This document shows positions 51,704-61,366 of a DNA stretch of 64,000 bases, piece after piece (the stretch's first letter is position 1; each line of letters starts with the position of its first letter). The position numbers were made by a program, and so were the translations under genes. The DNA comes from Natronorubrum sediminis (GTDB taxonomy: Archaea > Halobacteriota > Halobacteria > Halobacteriales > Natrialbaceae): the NCBI RefSeq assembly GCF_900108095.1, contig NZ_FNWL01000001.1, positions 434,001-498,000 on the forward strand, written 5' to 3'. Under the pieces are notes generated by a model. That model searched no databases. It was not told the DNA's origin and saw nothing but the letters and a program-made list of their open reading frames with translations.

Positions 51704-52705
51704 TTACTCGTCCTCGAGGCGGCCTGAGACCGTGTGTACGCCGTACCCAACGACGATCGCGCTGAGCAGTGTCAGTACCGTTATGATCACTGCAACTGGT
51801 GCCGGTCGACGGCGGACTCCCGTTGCAACGGCCCAGCCAAGACCAGGATACTGTCGCGGAGCGACACCCGCATTTCGCAAGTGCCACGCCGCTCGAAGGA
51901 TTCGTCCCTCGCTGGCGTACGCTTTCGCGAGAATGAGTTCGTGACTCGAGTGAATGTCGTATCCTTCCGCTTCGAAGCGATCGATCGTGTCGGCGTATCG
52001 CTCCCGATAGGCCTCGTTTGCACCCCTGATCAGATCGGCCGACGGCTGACCGGTATCTTCGCGCACCACGAGTTCCTCGTCGACGTAGGCGAGGTTCCCC
52101 GCCTCGAGCACTCGGAGACAGAACTCGGGGTCCTGGAACCGATCGAGTTCTTCGTCGAAGCCGCCGACGGCCCGGGCGACGTTGGTCCGAACGAGCAACG
52201 TCGAGCCGGCACCCGGCTGGACGTTGTCGGCGAGAATTTCACCGATCAGTTCGTCGCCGCCTTCCATCGTCGGCTGTTCGTCACCGCTCGCGAGCACCGT
52301 TGCAGCCGTCGTGCGGAGCAGCCCACTCGTCCCGGACAGTTCGAGCGTCGAGTCGCAGTACGCGCCGACCCACGCTTCGGAGCGTCCCTCGAGAACGGCG
52401 AGTTGTCGCTCGAGTTTCGTCGGGTCCCACACGTCGTCGGAGTCGAGGAAGGCGACGTACTCGCCGCGGGCGTGTGCGAGGCCGGTGTTTCGAGCCACGT
52501 TCGCCCCCTGGTTCGTCGCGTGGACGATCGGTCGGACGCGCCTGTCGTCGTACGCCGAGAGCACGGTCGCCGTTTCGTCGGTCGAACCGTCGTCGACGAC
52601 GACCACCTCGAGATCGTCGACCGTTTGTGCGAGTGCGCTATCGATCGCACGCGAGAGCGACCCCGCTCTGTTGTACGTTGGAATAATGACGCTGACACGG
52701 GTCAT
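51704..52705 (-). CDS. Family 2 glycosyltransferase with C-terminal membrane segment
   Basis: A 333-residue GT-A enzyme. It starts MTRVSVIIPTYNRAGSLSRA and has EVVVVDDGSTDET, GANVARNTGLAHARGEYVAFLDSDDVWD (DxD) and a long region of helices. A C-terminal hydrophobic segment (about 303-325, APVAVIITVLTLLSAIVVGYG) anchors it to the membrane. Donor and acceptor are unknown. It is 62 nt from the ATP-grasp gene and divergent from the next GT2. Confidence 0.92.
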   Translation of the reverse strand: MTRVSVIIPTYNRAGSLSRAIDSALAQTVDDLEVVVVDDGSTDETATVLSAYDDRRVRPIVHATNQGANVARNTGLAHARGEYVAFLDSDDVWDPTKLERQLAVLEGRSEAWVGAYCDSTLELSGTSGLLRTTAATVLASGDEQPTMEGGDELIGEILADNVQPGAGSTLLVRTNVARAVGGFDEELDRFQDPEFCLRVLEAGNLAYVDEELVVREDTGQPSADLIRGANEAYRERYADTIDRFEAEGYDIHSSHELILAKAYASEGRILRAAWHLRNAGVAPRQYPGLGWAVATGVRRRPAPVAVIITVLTLLSAIVVGYGVHTVSGRLEDE

Positions 52706-53008
52706 ATACGCGACGCTAGGTCAACGGATTGCATTATTATCTGGTCGGTAAACTGCTCGAGACGGCGGTTTCGAGCAATTAGCGTCGTCGTCGAGGGAGA
52801 CCAATACGCGTCGACAGATTCGGGTCGTACTCGAGACAGCGACCAACCTAAGACGTGTATAAGAAAGGCTAAATCGGTCGTCGACGCCCACAATGACGAA
52901 TCGAGACCGACGAGTACGCTGGCGATCGAGCGAATGCGCCGACGATCCGTTCGTGCAGCGACGGCGACGGCGACCCTGCGACGGGAAGCGACTGGGGGAG
53001 ATGGCCTA
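52706..53008. other. Region between divergent glycosyltransferases
   Basis: 303 nt. AT-rich ATTATTAT near 52732-52740 may serve the minus-strand GT2. The open frame upstream of 53009 on the plus strand is arginine-rich and not considered coding. Nothing else seen. Confidence 0.45.
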
Positions 53009-54064
53009 ATGTATCGCGGAGCGAGCGTGGGCGTCGTGCTCCCGGCGTACAACGAGGCGGGATTCGTCGGCGATGTCATCCGGGAGATGCCCGAGTACGT
53101 CGACCGAATGTACGTTATCGACGATCAATCGACTGACAGCACGTGGGAAGAGATCCTCGACGCTGCTCGAGACGATGCCACCGCGAACGGGACGCCTCAG
53201 TCGGGTGAACGGGCAGCTCTCGTCGCCGACGGCGGGACGTCGGTCCTCAATCGCGCCTCGGTCCACGAGACCATCGGCCGCGTCGTCCCAATCCGCCACA
53301 CCGAAAACCGCGGGGCTGGCGGCGCGATCAAGACGGGTTACCTCGCGGCGCGAGAGGACGGCGTCGACGTGACGACGACCGTCGACGCGGACGGCCAGAT
53401 GGATCTCTCGCAACTCCCGCAGTTGCTCGACCCGATCGTCGATGGCAAGGCCGACTACGCGAAAGGGAATCGTCTCCTCTCGCGTGAGTATCGCGCGACC
53501 ATGCCTCGATTTCGGTTCATCGGAAACTCGATGTTGACGTTTCTGACGAAGATTTCCTCGGGCTACTGGAAGACGATGGACCCCCAAAACGGGTATACGG
53601 CCATCTCACACGACGCACTGGACGCAATCGACCTCGAGAACCTCTACGAGTACTACGGTTACTGCAACGACATTCTCGTCAAACTCAACGTGCAGGAGAT
53701 GCGCGTCGCCGACGTCGCGATGCCGGCCCTCTACGGCGACGAGGAGTCGAGTATCCAGTACTCACAGTACATCCCGAAGGTCTCGACCATGTTGCTCCAG
53801 AACTTCCTCTGGCGGCTCAAGACGAAGTACCTCACCGTCGACTTCCATCCGCTTGCGCTGTTCTACCTCGTCGGCGGTGGATTGGCCGCGAGCGGGGCCC
53901 TCGCGATCGGCGCGCTGCTCATCTCGCTGCTCTCGAGTGTCGTTCCGACGCTCTTGGGCGCGACGACGAGTTTGCTATTGGTGATCTCCGGTATCGCGTT
54001 CTTGCTGTTCGCGATGGTGTTCGACATGGCAGAGAGCGAGCGCCTCGAGATGCAGGTGCAGTGA
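53009..54064 (+). CDS. Family 2 glycosyltransferase, dolichol-phosphate-sugar synthase-like
   Basis: A 351-residue protein. The GT-A domain has VGVVLPAYNEAGFVGDVI, MYVIDDQSTDST, RGAGGAIKTGYLAA and TTVDADGQMDLSQLPQLL, then AKGNRL, which together fit the DPM1/AglJ-like group that charges a polyprenyl phosphate carrier. The C-terminus has two helices at about 285-340. The first sugar of a lipid-linked glycan is a reasonable inference. The start is the ATG at 53009 (MYRGASVG); an earlier start would add several hundred low-quality residues. Confidence 0.9.
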   Translation: MYRGASVGVVLPAYNEAGFVGDVIREMPEYVDRMYVIDDQSTDSTWEEILDAARDDATANGTPQSGERAALVADGGTSVLNRASVHETIGRVVPIRHTENRGAGGAIKTGYLAAREDGVDVTTTVDADGQMDLSQLPQLLDPIVDGKADYAKGNRLLSREYRATMPRFRFIGNSMLTFLTKISSGYWKTMDPQNGYTAISHDALDAIDLENLYEYYGYCNDILVKLNVQEMRVADVAMPALYGDEESSIQYSQYIPKVSTMLLQNFLWRLKTKYLTVDFHPLALFYLVGGGLAASGALAIGALLISLLSSVVPTLLGATTSLLLVISGIAFLLFAMVFDMAESERLEMQVQ

Positions 54065-54204
54065 GCAACGCGTGGTGTAGAAACGAGGCGTACTTTACGA
54101 GGCGTACACGGAAATTCTTGGAACGAACGGGAACTCAAGCAGCCTTCCACTCGGTTCAAAATCACACACGTCACCATCGGGATAGTCGTCGAGTCGGGGG
54201 TTCG

Positions 54205-55842
54205 TCAGGACGACATGAACTCCAACTCGGCACCGAGCAGTCCCAAAATGACTCCGGAGAGAAGCAACGAGAGCCCGGTGAGGAATAACAGCCACTGGAG
54301 TCCCTCACTCGGTGGCCGGGTTCCAATCCTCGCTTCGATTCGCTCCTGAATCGACTCGGCCGTCGCGCCCACGGTTCCCGGCGCGTGCGCGAGAATTTCG
54401 AACGGCTCGCTGAGATCGAGCGCGCCGACGAGGAGTGCGAAGGCAACGAAGAGTACGAACCCGAGGGGCGGAACGACGGCGAGCGCGAGCCACGGGTTCG
54501 AGATGGTCGTCGCGAGCGCGACGATAGGGATCCCAGCGAGGACGGTCGTGATGGTCGCCCGAACGAGACGTGCGTCCTCGAGCGGATCGAATCCGACGAC
54601 GCGGGCGCTCCAACAGTGGAACGCGAACATCGTTCCGTAGCCGATACTGGTCGCGACCGCCGCACCGACCATCCCGTACGTCGGAATGAGGGCGACGTTG
54701 AGGACGACGTTGATCAGGGCCGCACCACCGGTTGCCGCGACGGGGTATCGAAGGGTCCCATTCCCCTGAGAAATCGCGAGAACCGGGCGCGCGAGTGCGA
54801 ATCCGAGCGATCCCGGCAACAACAATAGTAGCGGGGCGATAGCCGGAATCGCCTCGTCGCCGAAGTAAATCGGGACGGCGACGTCTGCCAGTGCAGCGAG
54901 ACCGACGGCCATCACAGCCGTCAGCAAAAACGTGTACCGAGTCGTTCGAGCGGCCAGTTCCGAAATCTTCTGGCGACGATTCTGCGACCAAAGCTCCGAC
55001 GTCGAGTGGACGAATACGGTCTGAATCGCGAGCGGAACGAACCAGAGGAATTCGGCGAGCGTCAGTGCCGCCCGGTAGTTTCCGACGTCGTCGCTCGAGG
55101 TAAACTGCTGGAGCATGACGATGTCGATGTGGTAGAGCGACATCAACAAGAACACGAGCGCGATGCTCATCGTGTTGAACGTGAGCATCTGTTTTCGCGG
55201 GAACTCCCGGGACGGCAAACTGGCCACGCACGACAGCGAGACGCGACGATTGACGATCACTAACCCGCCGACGGCGACGAGCACGCTGGCGACGAGGTGG
55301 CCCGCGAGTGCCCCCGTGACGCCGAACCCGAGCGCGACGAGTGGAATCGCGACGAAGACGAACCCGACCTTATCGAGGATCTTCAGCGGTTCCGAGTATC
55401 GCTCGAGTCCGAATCCCATCAGCGTCTTTCTGGCGTAATCGCGAAACTGTGCCGTCACCACGAGAACGGCGAGCACGTAGAAGTACGGCGCGAGGTCACT
55501 GCCGAACGCAGCGTCGACGACGCCGCTCGAGGCGGCCCACATCATCACGCCAGCACCGAGGACGGCGAGGATGACGGCGAGTCGGAAGTAAAAGCCGACG
55601 ACGTGTTCGCTCCAGTTCGCCTCCCGTCGGTCTTCTGCGAGGAATTTTCTGACGCCGTCCGTGATCCCCGAACTGACGAAGATCATGTAGATGGCGAAGA
55701 CGGACATCAAAAACGCGTAGTCCCCGAATCCTGCTGCACCGAGATAGCGATACAAAAGCGGCGTCGAAACCGCCGTCAGGATGAGTACGACGACTTTCGA
55801 ACTGACGACGGAAAAGACTCCACTCGCGATACTTCTGTTCAC
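54205..55842 (-). CDS. Polysaccharide flippase (MATE-superfamily, Wzx/AglR-like)
   Basis: A 545-residue protein with about 14 helices, starting MNRSIASGVFSVVSSKVVVLILTAVSTPLLYRYLG. It has ASSGVVDAAF and LALGFGVTGALAGHLVASVL type segments and ends in two helices (LQWLLFLTGLSLLLSGVILGLLG). It fits lipid-linked oligosaccharide exporters, and would move the glycan built by the neighbouring transferases across the membrane. It converges with GT2. Confidence 0.9.
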   Translation of the reverse strand: MNRSIASGVFSVVSSKVVVLILTAVSTPLLYRYLGAAGFGDYAFLMSVFAIYMIFVSSGITDGVRKFLAEDRREANWSEHVVGFYFRLAVILAVLGAGVMMWAASSGVVDAAFGSDLAPYFYVLAVLVVTAQFRDYARKTLMGFGLERYSEPLKILDKVGFVFVAIPLVALGFGVTGALAGHLVASVLVAVGGLVIVNRRVSLSCVASLPSREFPRKQMLTFNTMSIALVFLLMSLYHIDIVMLQQFTSSDDVGNYRAALTLAEFLWFVPLAIQTVFVHSTSELWSQNRRQKISELAARTTRYTFLLTAVMAVGLAALADVAVPIYFGDEAIPAIAPLLLLLPGSLGFALARPVLAISQGNGTLRYPVAATGGAALINVVLNVALIPTYGMVGAAVATSIGYGTMFAFHCWSARVVGFDPLEDARLVRATITTVLAGIPIVALATTISNPWLALAVVPPLGFVLFVAFALLVGALDLSEPFEILAHAPGTVGATAESIQERIEARIGTRPPSEGLQWLLFLTGLSLLLSGVILGLLGAELEFMSS

Positions 55843-56122
55843 GTCTTACTCACCCGTCGTCGACGAGTCCCGTATGCCACATGCACCCACACCACGATAC
55901 CAACATCCCACACGCATGATATCGAATGATGACGCTACTGGTGCCTTATTATACCCGTATTAAACGTGCGTGCGAGGAGAGTGGGTAGAACGCTTCGGGG
56001 AAGCGTCGGTCAAACGCCCGCCGTCACTGGAATGTCGGGTTGGTCGAACTCGATGCTCGTTCGGGATGTGCTTAGCTGACGGATAAGTATAGGCTGGCTC
56101 ACTCGAGTCGGAATCGAACACG

Positions 56123-57190
56123 ATGAGTCAGGAATCGACGCGCCGTCGCTTCATCGGTGCGAGCGGAGTCGGTGCGATCGGATTGATGGCTGGGTGTACC
56201 GATTCGCTCACCGGCGATGGCGCCGAGTCCGACGATACCGGGAGCGACGACGAGAATGGAGATGGGGACGACTCAGACGACATCGACGACGGCGACGACG
56301 TTCCGGACCTCGATGGCGGCGCGGTCGTTTTCGTCTACGACGACGGTCCGATGGAAGACTACGACGACGCGTTTCCTGTCCACGAGGAGTTCGACGCTCC
56401 TGCCAGTACGGGAGTCGTCACCGAGTGGATGGGCCGAGAGGACTTCAACGACAGCGACTGGATGGACGTCGAGCACATGGAGGAACTCGTCGACGCTGGC
56501 TGGGAGATCATGTCCCACACGACGGCCCACACCGCACTCGGCTCGTTCGAACTCGTCGAAGACGTCGAGTCCGACGACACCAGAATTTATCCGGAAGAGC
56601 GCAACCACGGTTTCCACCAGGGCTACGACATCGAAATTACTGACGGTGAGGACAGCGTCCAGCGAACGGTCGTCGACTCCGATACCGACGACATCGGGGG
56701 CTACCTCGAGTTCGGGGAGTCCATCGGGGAATCCTTCGCCGCCGGCGAGACGGTCGAACGCTACCCCGAAGACGTCATGCACGAGTTCCTCGGCGAGTCG
56801 AAGTCGGAACTCGAGTCACTCGGCTTCGAGATCGAGACGTTGCTTGCTCCGTACGACATCGTCGACGACTGGGCGATCGATGTCGCGCGCGAGTACTACG
56901 ACGGCATCGCGAACGTCAACCCAGGGTCGATGTACAACGATCCCGACTCGCTCGACGCCTTCGATACGAACCGAGACTACTTCATCGAGTTTACGACGCC
57001 AGAAGAAGTCGAGGCCGACCTCGAGCACGTCGCCGCCGAGGAGGCGATCGGTATCATCGGCGCGCATACGTTCAAAGAGGAAGTGACTGCGGAGCGAATT
57101 CGCGAAACGCTCGAGTGGGTCGAAGACCACGACCTCGAGGTACTCACGTTCCGCGAGGCCCTCCACGCGACAGGAGCGCTCGAGGGCTGA
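56123..57190 (+). CDS. Tat lipoprotein polysaccharide deacetylase (second)
   Basis: A 355-residue secreted protein. Tat signal STRRRFIGASGVGAIGLMAGC, lipobox Cys25, then an Asp-rich linker (about 30-60). The NodB-like domain starts with GAVVFVYDDGPMEDYDDAF (metal Asp pair), has MSHTTAHTAL (canonical HxxxH) and ends with HTFKEEVTAERI. It has no separate carbohydrate-binding domain, unlike the paralog at 47386. A TATA-like ATAAGTATA lies about 36 nt upstream. Confidence 0.86.
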   Translation: MSQESTRRRFIGASGVGAIGLMAGCTDSLTGDGAESDDTGSDDENGDGDDSDDIDDGDDVPDLDGGAVVFVYDDGPMEDYDDAFPVHEEFDAPASTGVVTEWMGREDFNDSDWMDVEHMEELVDAGWEIMSHTTAHTALGSFELVEDVESDDTRIYPEERNHGFHQGYDIEITDGEDSVQRTVVDSDTDDIGGYLEFGESIGESFAAGETVERYPEDVMHEFLGESKSELESLGFEIETLLAPYDIVDDWAIDVAREYYDGIANVNPGSMYNDPDSLDAFDTNRDYFIEFTTPEEVEADLEHVAAEEAIGIIGAHTFKEEVTAERIRETLEWVEDHDLEVLTFREALHATGALEG

Positions 57191-57291
57191 AGGTATGAGT
57201 TCCACATGGTGACCGCTTCGCCGGATACCACGTCCGGGGAGTCTGCTGCCGGCAGCGTTCACCTCGCGCCGGCACGGGGGAGACCGGTCGA

Positions 57292-58941
57292 CTAGGTGGT
57301 ATTCTGCCAGTCGGTGACGTTCGTCGCACCGAGGTCGTCGATTCCGTTTACGATGGTGTTCGCACGGAGTTCGGGGCCGTCGATATCGGGATAGAGTCGA
57401 ACGCCCTCGCGAGAGCTGTTGTCGGATTCTGCGTGGGCATTTCGGAACACGTTCCCGTTTCCTTGGTCGACGTAGGGGTACTGACTCGCACGGAACGTCC
57501 CTTGATAGACCGTCGTATCGTCGGCGGCGACGACGAGGCCGTTCCGGTCGTCACCGCCGCGGCCGGGCTGGTCGACACTCACGTGACTAAAGCGACAGTT
57601 GTCGCGACCGCAGCGAATCCCGTCCTGGAAGCCGGCGTTCGTGACGCCTGCCTCACCCGAAATGTCGGTGAGTTCGACGAGGACGCGATCGTCCTTGGTG
57701 GTGTCTCGGATCCAGAGCGGGTAGCCGCCGGCCGCTTCGTGGACGATTTCGGAGTTGACGATGTGCGTGTAGCCCGCCTCGGGAGAGACGACGACGCCGT
57801 GGTTCACCTCGTCTCCGGAGATTTCGACCGACGTCTCCTCGATTCGAGAGCTCCGACAGGTGTTCATCACGGCGATCGCGTGGCTGGTCGACTGTGGCGA
57901 GGTGATCGTGATGTCGACGTTGTCGACGTGGATGTCGTCTGCGTTCTCGAGTCGAACCGCGCGCTGACTGTTGTCGTAGGAGCGCGTTCGGTCGACGACG
58001 ACGCTTACGTCTCTGATGACGCTATCCTGGCCGCCGATGCGGACGTTCGCGCCGTTACTGTTCGCGAATCGGCCGCCTTCGACGGTGACCGTCCCCTCTT
58101 CGTTGATCGCGTAAATACCGTTGTCGGGGAACCCGCCGAGCTCACAGTCGACGAACTCGAGTTCGCCGACGTTCGTGTTCGCCTCGATACCGATTGGACC
58201 TCGCCAGATGTTCCCGGCATTCGGCGTCTGGTCGGCGTGAAGCCCACCGTCAGGCGCGTGGAACCGTTCGACGGTTCCGTGGCCACTCGGTTCGGTCATG
58301 GCGAACATTCCGGGACCCCACGTTCCGCTATCGTGCTCTCCCTCGATGGTAATATCTCGCACCTCGAGGTGTTGGGAGACGTTCGCTTCGATTACCCGAA
58401 TACCCGTATCGGACGCCGTCTGATCGACGTCGAAGCCTTCGAAGAGCAAGTCTCCACCAGGGCTGTAGGAAACGCCGAGGCGAAAGAGCCTGAACTGCGG
58501 GCCAGCAAAATCGTGGTAATTCGCCGGGACCAGCGTTGCGCCGTCCCCAACCATTCCGAATTGGTCGAATCCCGTAAAGCGGAACTGTTCGTCCATATAG
58601 TATCGCCCCTCGGGGAACACGAGCAGCGTGTTATCTGCTCGGAGGTCCTCGAGGACGGGATTGATCGACTGTGATCCGCTGGTATCTGCACCAGCATCGG
58701 CGACGTTGACGACGTTGTCGTAGTTGCCACCGTATTCTGATTCCGGATTCGCCGTTGCCTGCATGGCTGTTGCCAGACCGAGTCCGGCAACGCCCGTACC
58801 AACGATTCCACGAAGGAATGTTCGTCGTGACCCACTTCCACATGAGTGTACATCCGAACGGCGTCCGTTTTGTTCGTTACTCGCGTCGGTCTGAGGGACC
58901 ACCTCATGACCTGTAGACTTCGTACTACTTCGTTCCGACAT
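57292..58941 (-). CDS. Secreted right-handed beta-helix protein
   Basis: A 549-residue protein. A hydrophilic leader of 36 residues precedes the Tat motif SRRTFLRGIVGTGVAGLGLATAMQATA. The rest shows repeated parallel beta-helix rungs (DNGIYAINEEGTVTVEGGRFANSNGANVRI; VDNVDITITSP). The first turn is like the pectate-lyase superfamily NVADAGADTSGSQSINPVLEDLRADNTLLVFPEGRYYMD, so it may be a polysaccharide-binding or -degrading enzyme. No catalytic residues can be assigned. Start at 58941 (MSERSS) or 58950. Confidence 0.82.
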   Translation of the reverse strand: MSERSSTKSTGHEVVPQTDASNEQNGRRSDVHSCGSGSRRTFLRGIVGTGVAGLGLATAMQATANPESEYGGNYDNVVNVADAGADTSGSQSINPVLEDLRADNTLLVFPEGRYYMDEQFRFTGFDQFGMVGDGATLVPANYHDFAGPQFRLFRLGVSYSPGGDLLFEGFDVDQTASDTGIRVIEANVSQHLEVRDITIEGEHDSGTWGPGMFAMTEPSGHGTVERFHAPDGGLHADQTPNAGNIWRGPIGIEANTNVGELEFVDCELGGFPDNGIYAINEEGTVTVEGGRFANSNGANVRIGGQDSVIRDVSVVVDRTRSYDNSQRAVRLENADDIHVDNVDITITSPQSTSHAIAVMNTCRSSRIEETSVEISGDEVNHGVVVSPEAGYTHIVNSEIVHEAAGGYPLWIRDTTKDDRVLVELTDISGEAGVTNAGFQDGIRCGRDNCRFSHVSVDQPGRGGDDRNGLVVAADDTTVYQGTFRASQYPYVDQGNGNVFRNAHAESDNSSREGVRLYPDIDGPELRANTIVNGIDDLGATNVTDWQNTT

Positions 58942-59229
58942 GATAGTCATTCTTTTTGAGTAATCATACAATCCAATAGCTATGGATTCGAATAGCAAGC
59001 CTTTAAGTGAACGTACGGCTGGCTGAAACGTCATCCGGACAACAAAAATGAAGAATTAAACAGTTGCCTCAGGGGCAAATGTGTGCTACTGGTCGTGACA
59101 CCTCAACCGAGCCACATTTCGATCGCAGACCATATCGCGTAGATTCTGTTATGTGTTTGATTTGTGACCCAAAGAGACACTCCCGCTCTTCGAAATCTGA
59201 CACCGTCCACAGATCGTGATTGGCTCCAA

Positions 59230-59892
59230 TCATATTCGCATATACGGCGTCCGATCGTCCTCTAGTGTTGCCCCGATCAGCTCCGAGACCGCCCGCCGAA
59301 TGCGCTGAGACACTGCCGAATCGGAAACGTTCAACCGATCGGCCAAGCCGTCTTGAGTGATTCCTCGAGGAATGTCGAAGTAGCCGGTGTAGTAGGCCAT
59401 CAGGAGGATTTCGTGTTGCTGTTCGGTCAAAAAGTACGTGCCAGCATCTGATGCAGAGAGATCGTACAACTGCGTCACACGGAACGACATGTTGCGTTCG
59501 CGACTCCACGCTCGAAACGCGCTCAACGTCTCCCTGTCTGGGAGATGGACCCGCGCGATCCACCCTCGCTCACCGCTCGTGATGGTAAACACGAACACAC
59601 CACTTTCAGCACACCGTGGTGGCACGATCTCGAGGTCGGTCTCGCGTGTCATCCGATAGATCGCCCGGTTCTCGAACGTCGCAACCCGTGTCGGGTTCGA
59701 GACCGTGTGGTCCGTTTCCATCGCCGACTCGAGGGTCTCGTACTCGTCACTGAAGACGGAGACGAACTGAAACGTTTCGTCGTCGGTGGTCTCCTCGTAC
59801 TCGCGTCTGAACGTTACATCCGGATAGCGAGCTATCGTCGGAGCTAACGCCAGATTGTCGTGGACGAGTTGGATCTCTGCAATGAATCCCAT
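59230..59892 (-). CDS. Bacterio-opsin activator HTH protein
   Basis: A 220-residue regulator. The N-terminal half, about 1-150, is a ligand or sensory domain typical of Bat-like proteins. The C-terminal HTH_10 has LTEQQHEILLMAYYTGYFDIPRGITQDGLADRLNVSDSAVSQRIRRAVSELI. Family members regulate stress, light or phosphate genes in haloarchaea; a target is not visible. It follows the beta-helix gene on the same strand. Confidence 0.88.
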   Translation of the reverse strand: MGFIAEIQLVHDNLALAPTIARYPDVTFRREYEETTDDETFQFVSVFSDEYETLESAMETDHTVSNPTRVATFENRAIYRMTRETDLEIVPPRCAESGVFVFTITSGERGWIARVHLPDRETLSAFRAWSRERNMSFRVTQLYDLSASDAGTYFLTEQQHEILLMAYYTGYFDIPRGITQDGLADRLNVSDSAVSQRIRRAVSELIGATLEDDRTPYMRI

Positions 59893-60271
59893 ACGATACC
59901 CGTGACGTGTTCAATCAGAGGCCCCATTCGATCATACCTATAGGGTGTGTAACCGGCTGTTGCAGTTTCTGGGACCGTCGGCGCTATCACTGGGAAGTTG
60001 TTCAATCGTCAGTTTCAGACTCCCACCCTCTATGATACTTCCCAAACTTCATGTCAGCCGTAACATGGATAAGATGGGTCTTCGGAACGAATGTCCGTTA
60101 TCGAATCACATCGATAATTCGGCCCACTCGAGACCGAACGTGGCCCCGCTCCAACTATCGACAACCACATCTCTCACGCCGAAGACGGCCGGCAGTTCCT
60201 CCACTGTTGTGCGACACCGATGACGATAGTCTCCACCTGATCGTCGTACTCACGAAATCGTGACAGCGTGC
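59893..60271. other. Intergenic region, no gene seen
   Basis: 379 nt between the Bat-like gene start and the end of the DUF7344 gene. Two short plus-strand frames (59945-60223, 60051-60263) have no recognisable family. Nothing else seen. Confidence 0.4.
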
Positions 60272-60904
60272 TTACGGTGTTGAGTGCGGATCGACAGAGT
60301 CGCTCGTCACGAGCGTTTCGGACGCCATCGTCGCAATCGTTGCCAGTGTGAACAATCCGACGATGGACACTGCGAGGAGCAACTGCGGAATCTGGAACAC
60401 ACCGAACGCGGTCGCAGCCAACAGGACCGTGCTCATGCACACTGAGCTCACGTAGTAGTCGTCGACGAAACTCGTCAGTTGTGAGGTCAGTGAGTGCTCG
60501 GATTCTGCTTCAGTTGTCGTTTCCGGCGGCTCGAGATACGGCTCGAACACCGAAATCCGGTCGGTCGTCTCGACGATGCCGCGTGGTTTGTTGTAGTCGA
60601 TGATCCCTTTCTCGTCGAGTTTTGGGAGGTGTGACTGATACAGCGGGATGTAGACGCGCTGGCGTTGTGTCGACGTGAGCTCCTCGACAGTCGTCCCGTG
60701 CTCACGTGCTGCGACGTACTCTGCAACGTCGCTCATCTTGACCGGTCCACGCTTTTCTACTAGGTACGAGATCGCATCTCGGCGGCGATTGGTTTGGAGG
60801 ATGTGGAAGATTTCGTCTTGTGAAAGCGGCGCTTGCCGGTCTGACGACGCTGGGTCGTCAGACCCCTCAGGACGACAGCGCTGGCGGTTTTGTGTGGTCG
60901 TCAT
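60272..60904 (-). CDS. DUF7344 winged-helix regulator with two helices (paralog)
   Basis: A 210-residue paralog of the protein at 44147. The shared core is LSQDEIFHILQTNRRRDAISYLVEKRGPVKMSDVAEYVAAREHGTTVEELTSTQRQRVYIPLYQSHLPKLDEKGIIDYNKPRGIVE (read in segments), followed by two C-terminal helices (VSSVCMSTVLLAATAFGVF; LLLAVSIVGLFTLATIATMA). Start at 60904 (MTTTQNRQ) is chosen. An inverted repeat at 60980 lies 76 nt upstream and may be its operator. Confidence 0.82.
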   Translation of the reverse strand: MTTTQNRQRCRPEGSDDPASSDRQAPLSQDEIFHILQTNRRRDAISYLVEKRGPVKMSDVAEYVAAREHGTTVEELTSTQRQRVYIPLYQSHLPKLDEKGIIDYNKPRGIVETTDRISVFEPYLEPPETTTEAESEHSLTSQLTSFVDDYYVSSVCMSTVLLAATAFGVFQIPQLLLAVSIVGLFTLATIATMASETLVTSDSVDPHSTP

Positions 60905-60979
60905 ACCCTGTGTGTGGAATGGGTTCGTAATCATACGTAAACCTTCTGTTCTTGGAATGAAATCGGAAGATTTTGAGAA

Positions 60980-60995
60980 ATTATTTGGAAATAAT
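60980..60995. promoter_or_regulatory. AT-rich inverted repeat ATTATTT-GG-AAATAAT
   Basis: A perfect 7-bp inverted repeat with a 2-bp centre, upstream of the DUF7344 regulator gene on the minus strand. It could be an operator or an unusual promoter element. Confidence 0.4.
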
Positions 60996-61348
60996 ACTTC
61001 TCGAACTCTCTATGGGTGAAACAACATCCATCGGGTTGAGTTAGCTTTCTGATCTTCAGTGCTGGTTTGACACTCTATACTACATATAAAAAAGCGTAGT
61101 ACCAACAAAATTTGGTCCCTGAGACACAATTGCTAGCGCTGAGGCTCGACGTGCATATTCTGCGTGTAACTTCGTCCGACCTCTCGAGGGGGTCGTCACC
61201 GTCTCGCTCGGTCATTCGACCCGTTAGGGGCGAGCGATTTCACCAACCGGGACTGTTTTGCGGTGGCTCAGCACAGTCGTGTTCTCCCCGAACAAATATC
61301 GAATTCGCTCGCTCGAGTTCACTTCGGTCCACCGTCGATGTGCTAGAA

Positions 61349-61366
61349 GACGAACGCACGTTCGTC
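61349..61366. promoter_or_regulatory. Hairpin GACGAAC-GCAC-GTTCGTC
   Basis: A 7-bp stem with 4-nt loop, about 55 nt upstream of the TATA box of the next gene. Its role is unknown. Confidence 0.3.

Noticed and set aside
51734-53008. N-terminal extension of the GT2 frame starting at 53009
   Set aside because: Overlaps the opposite-strand GT2 and is arginine-rich; family start is at MYRGASVG.
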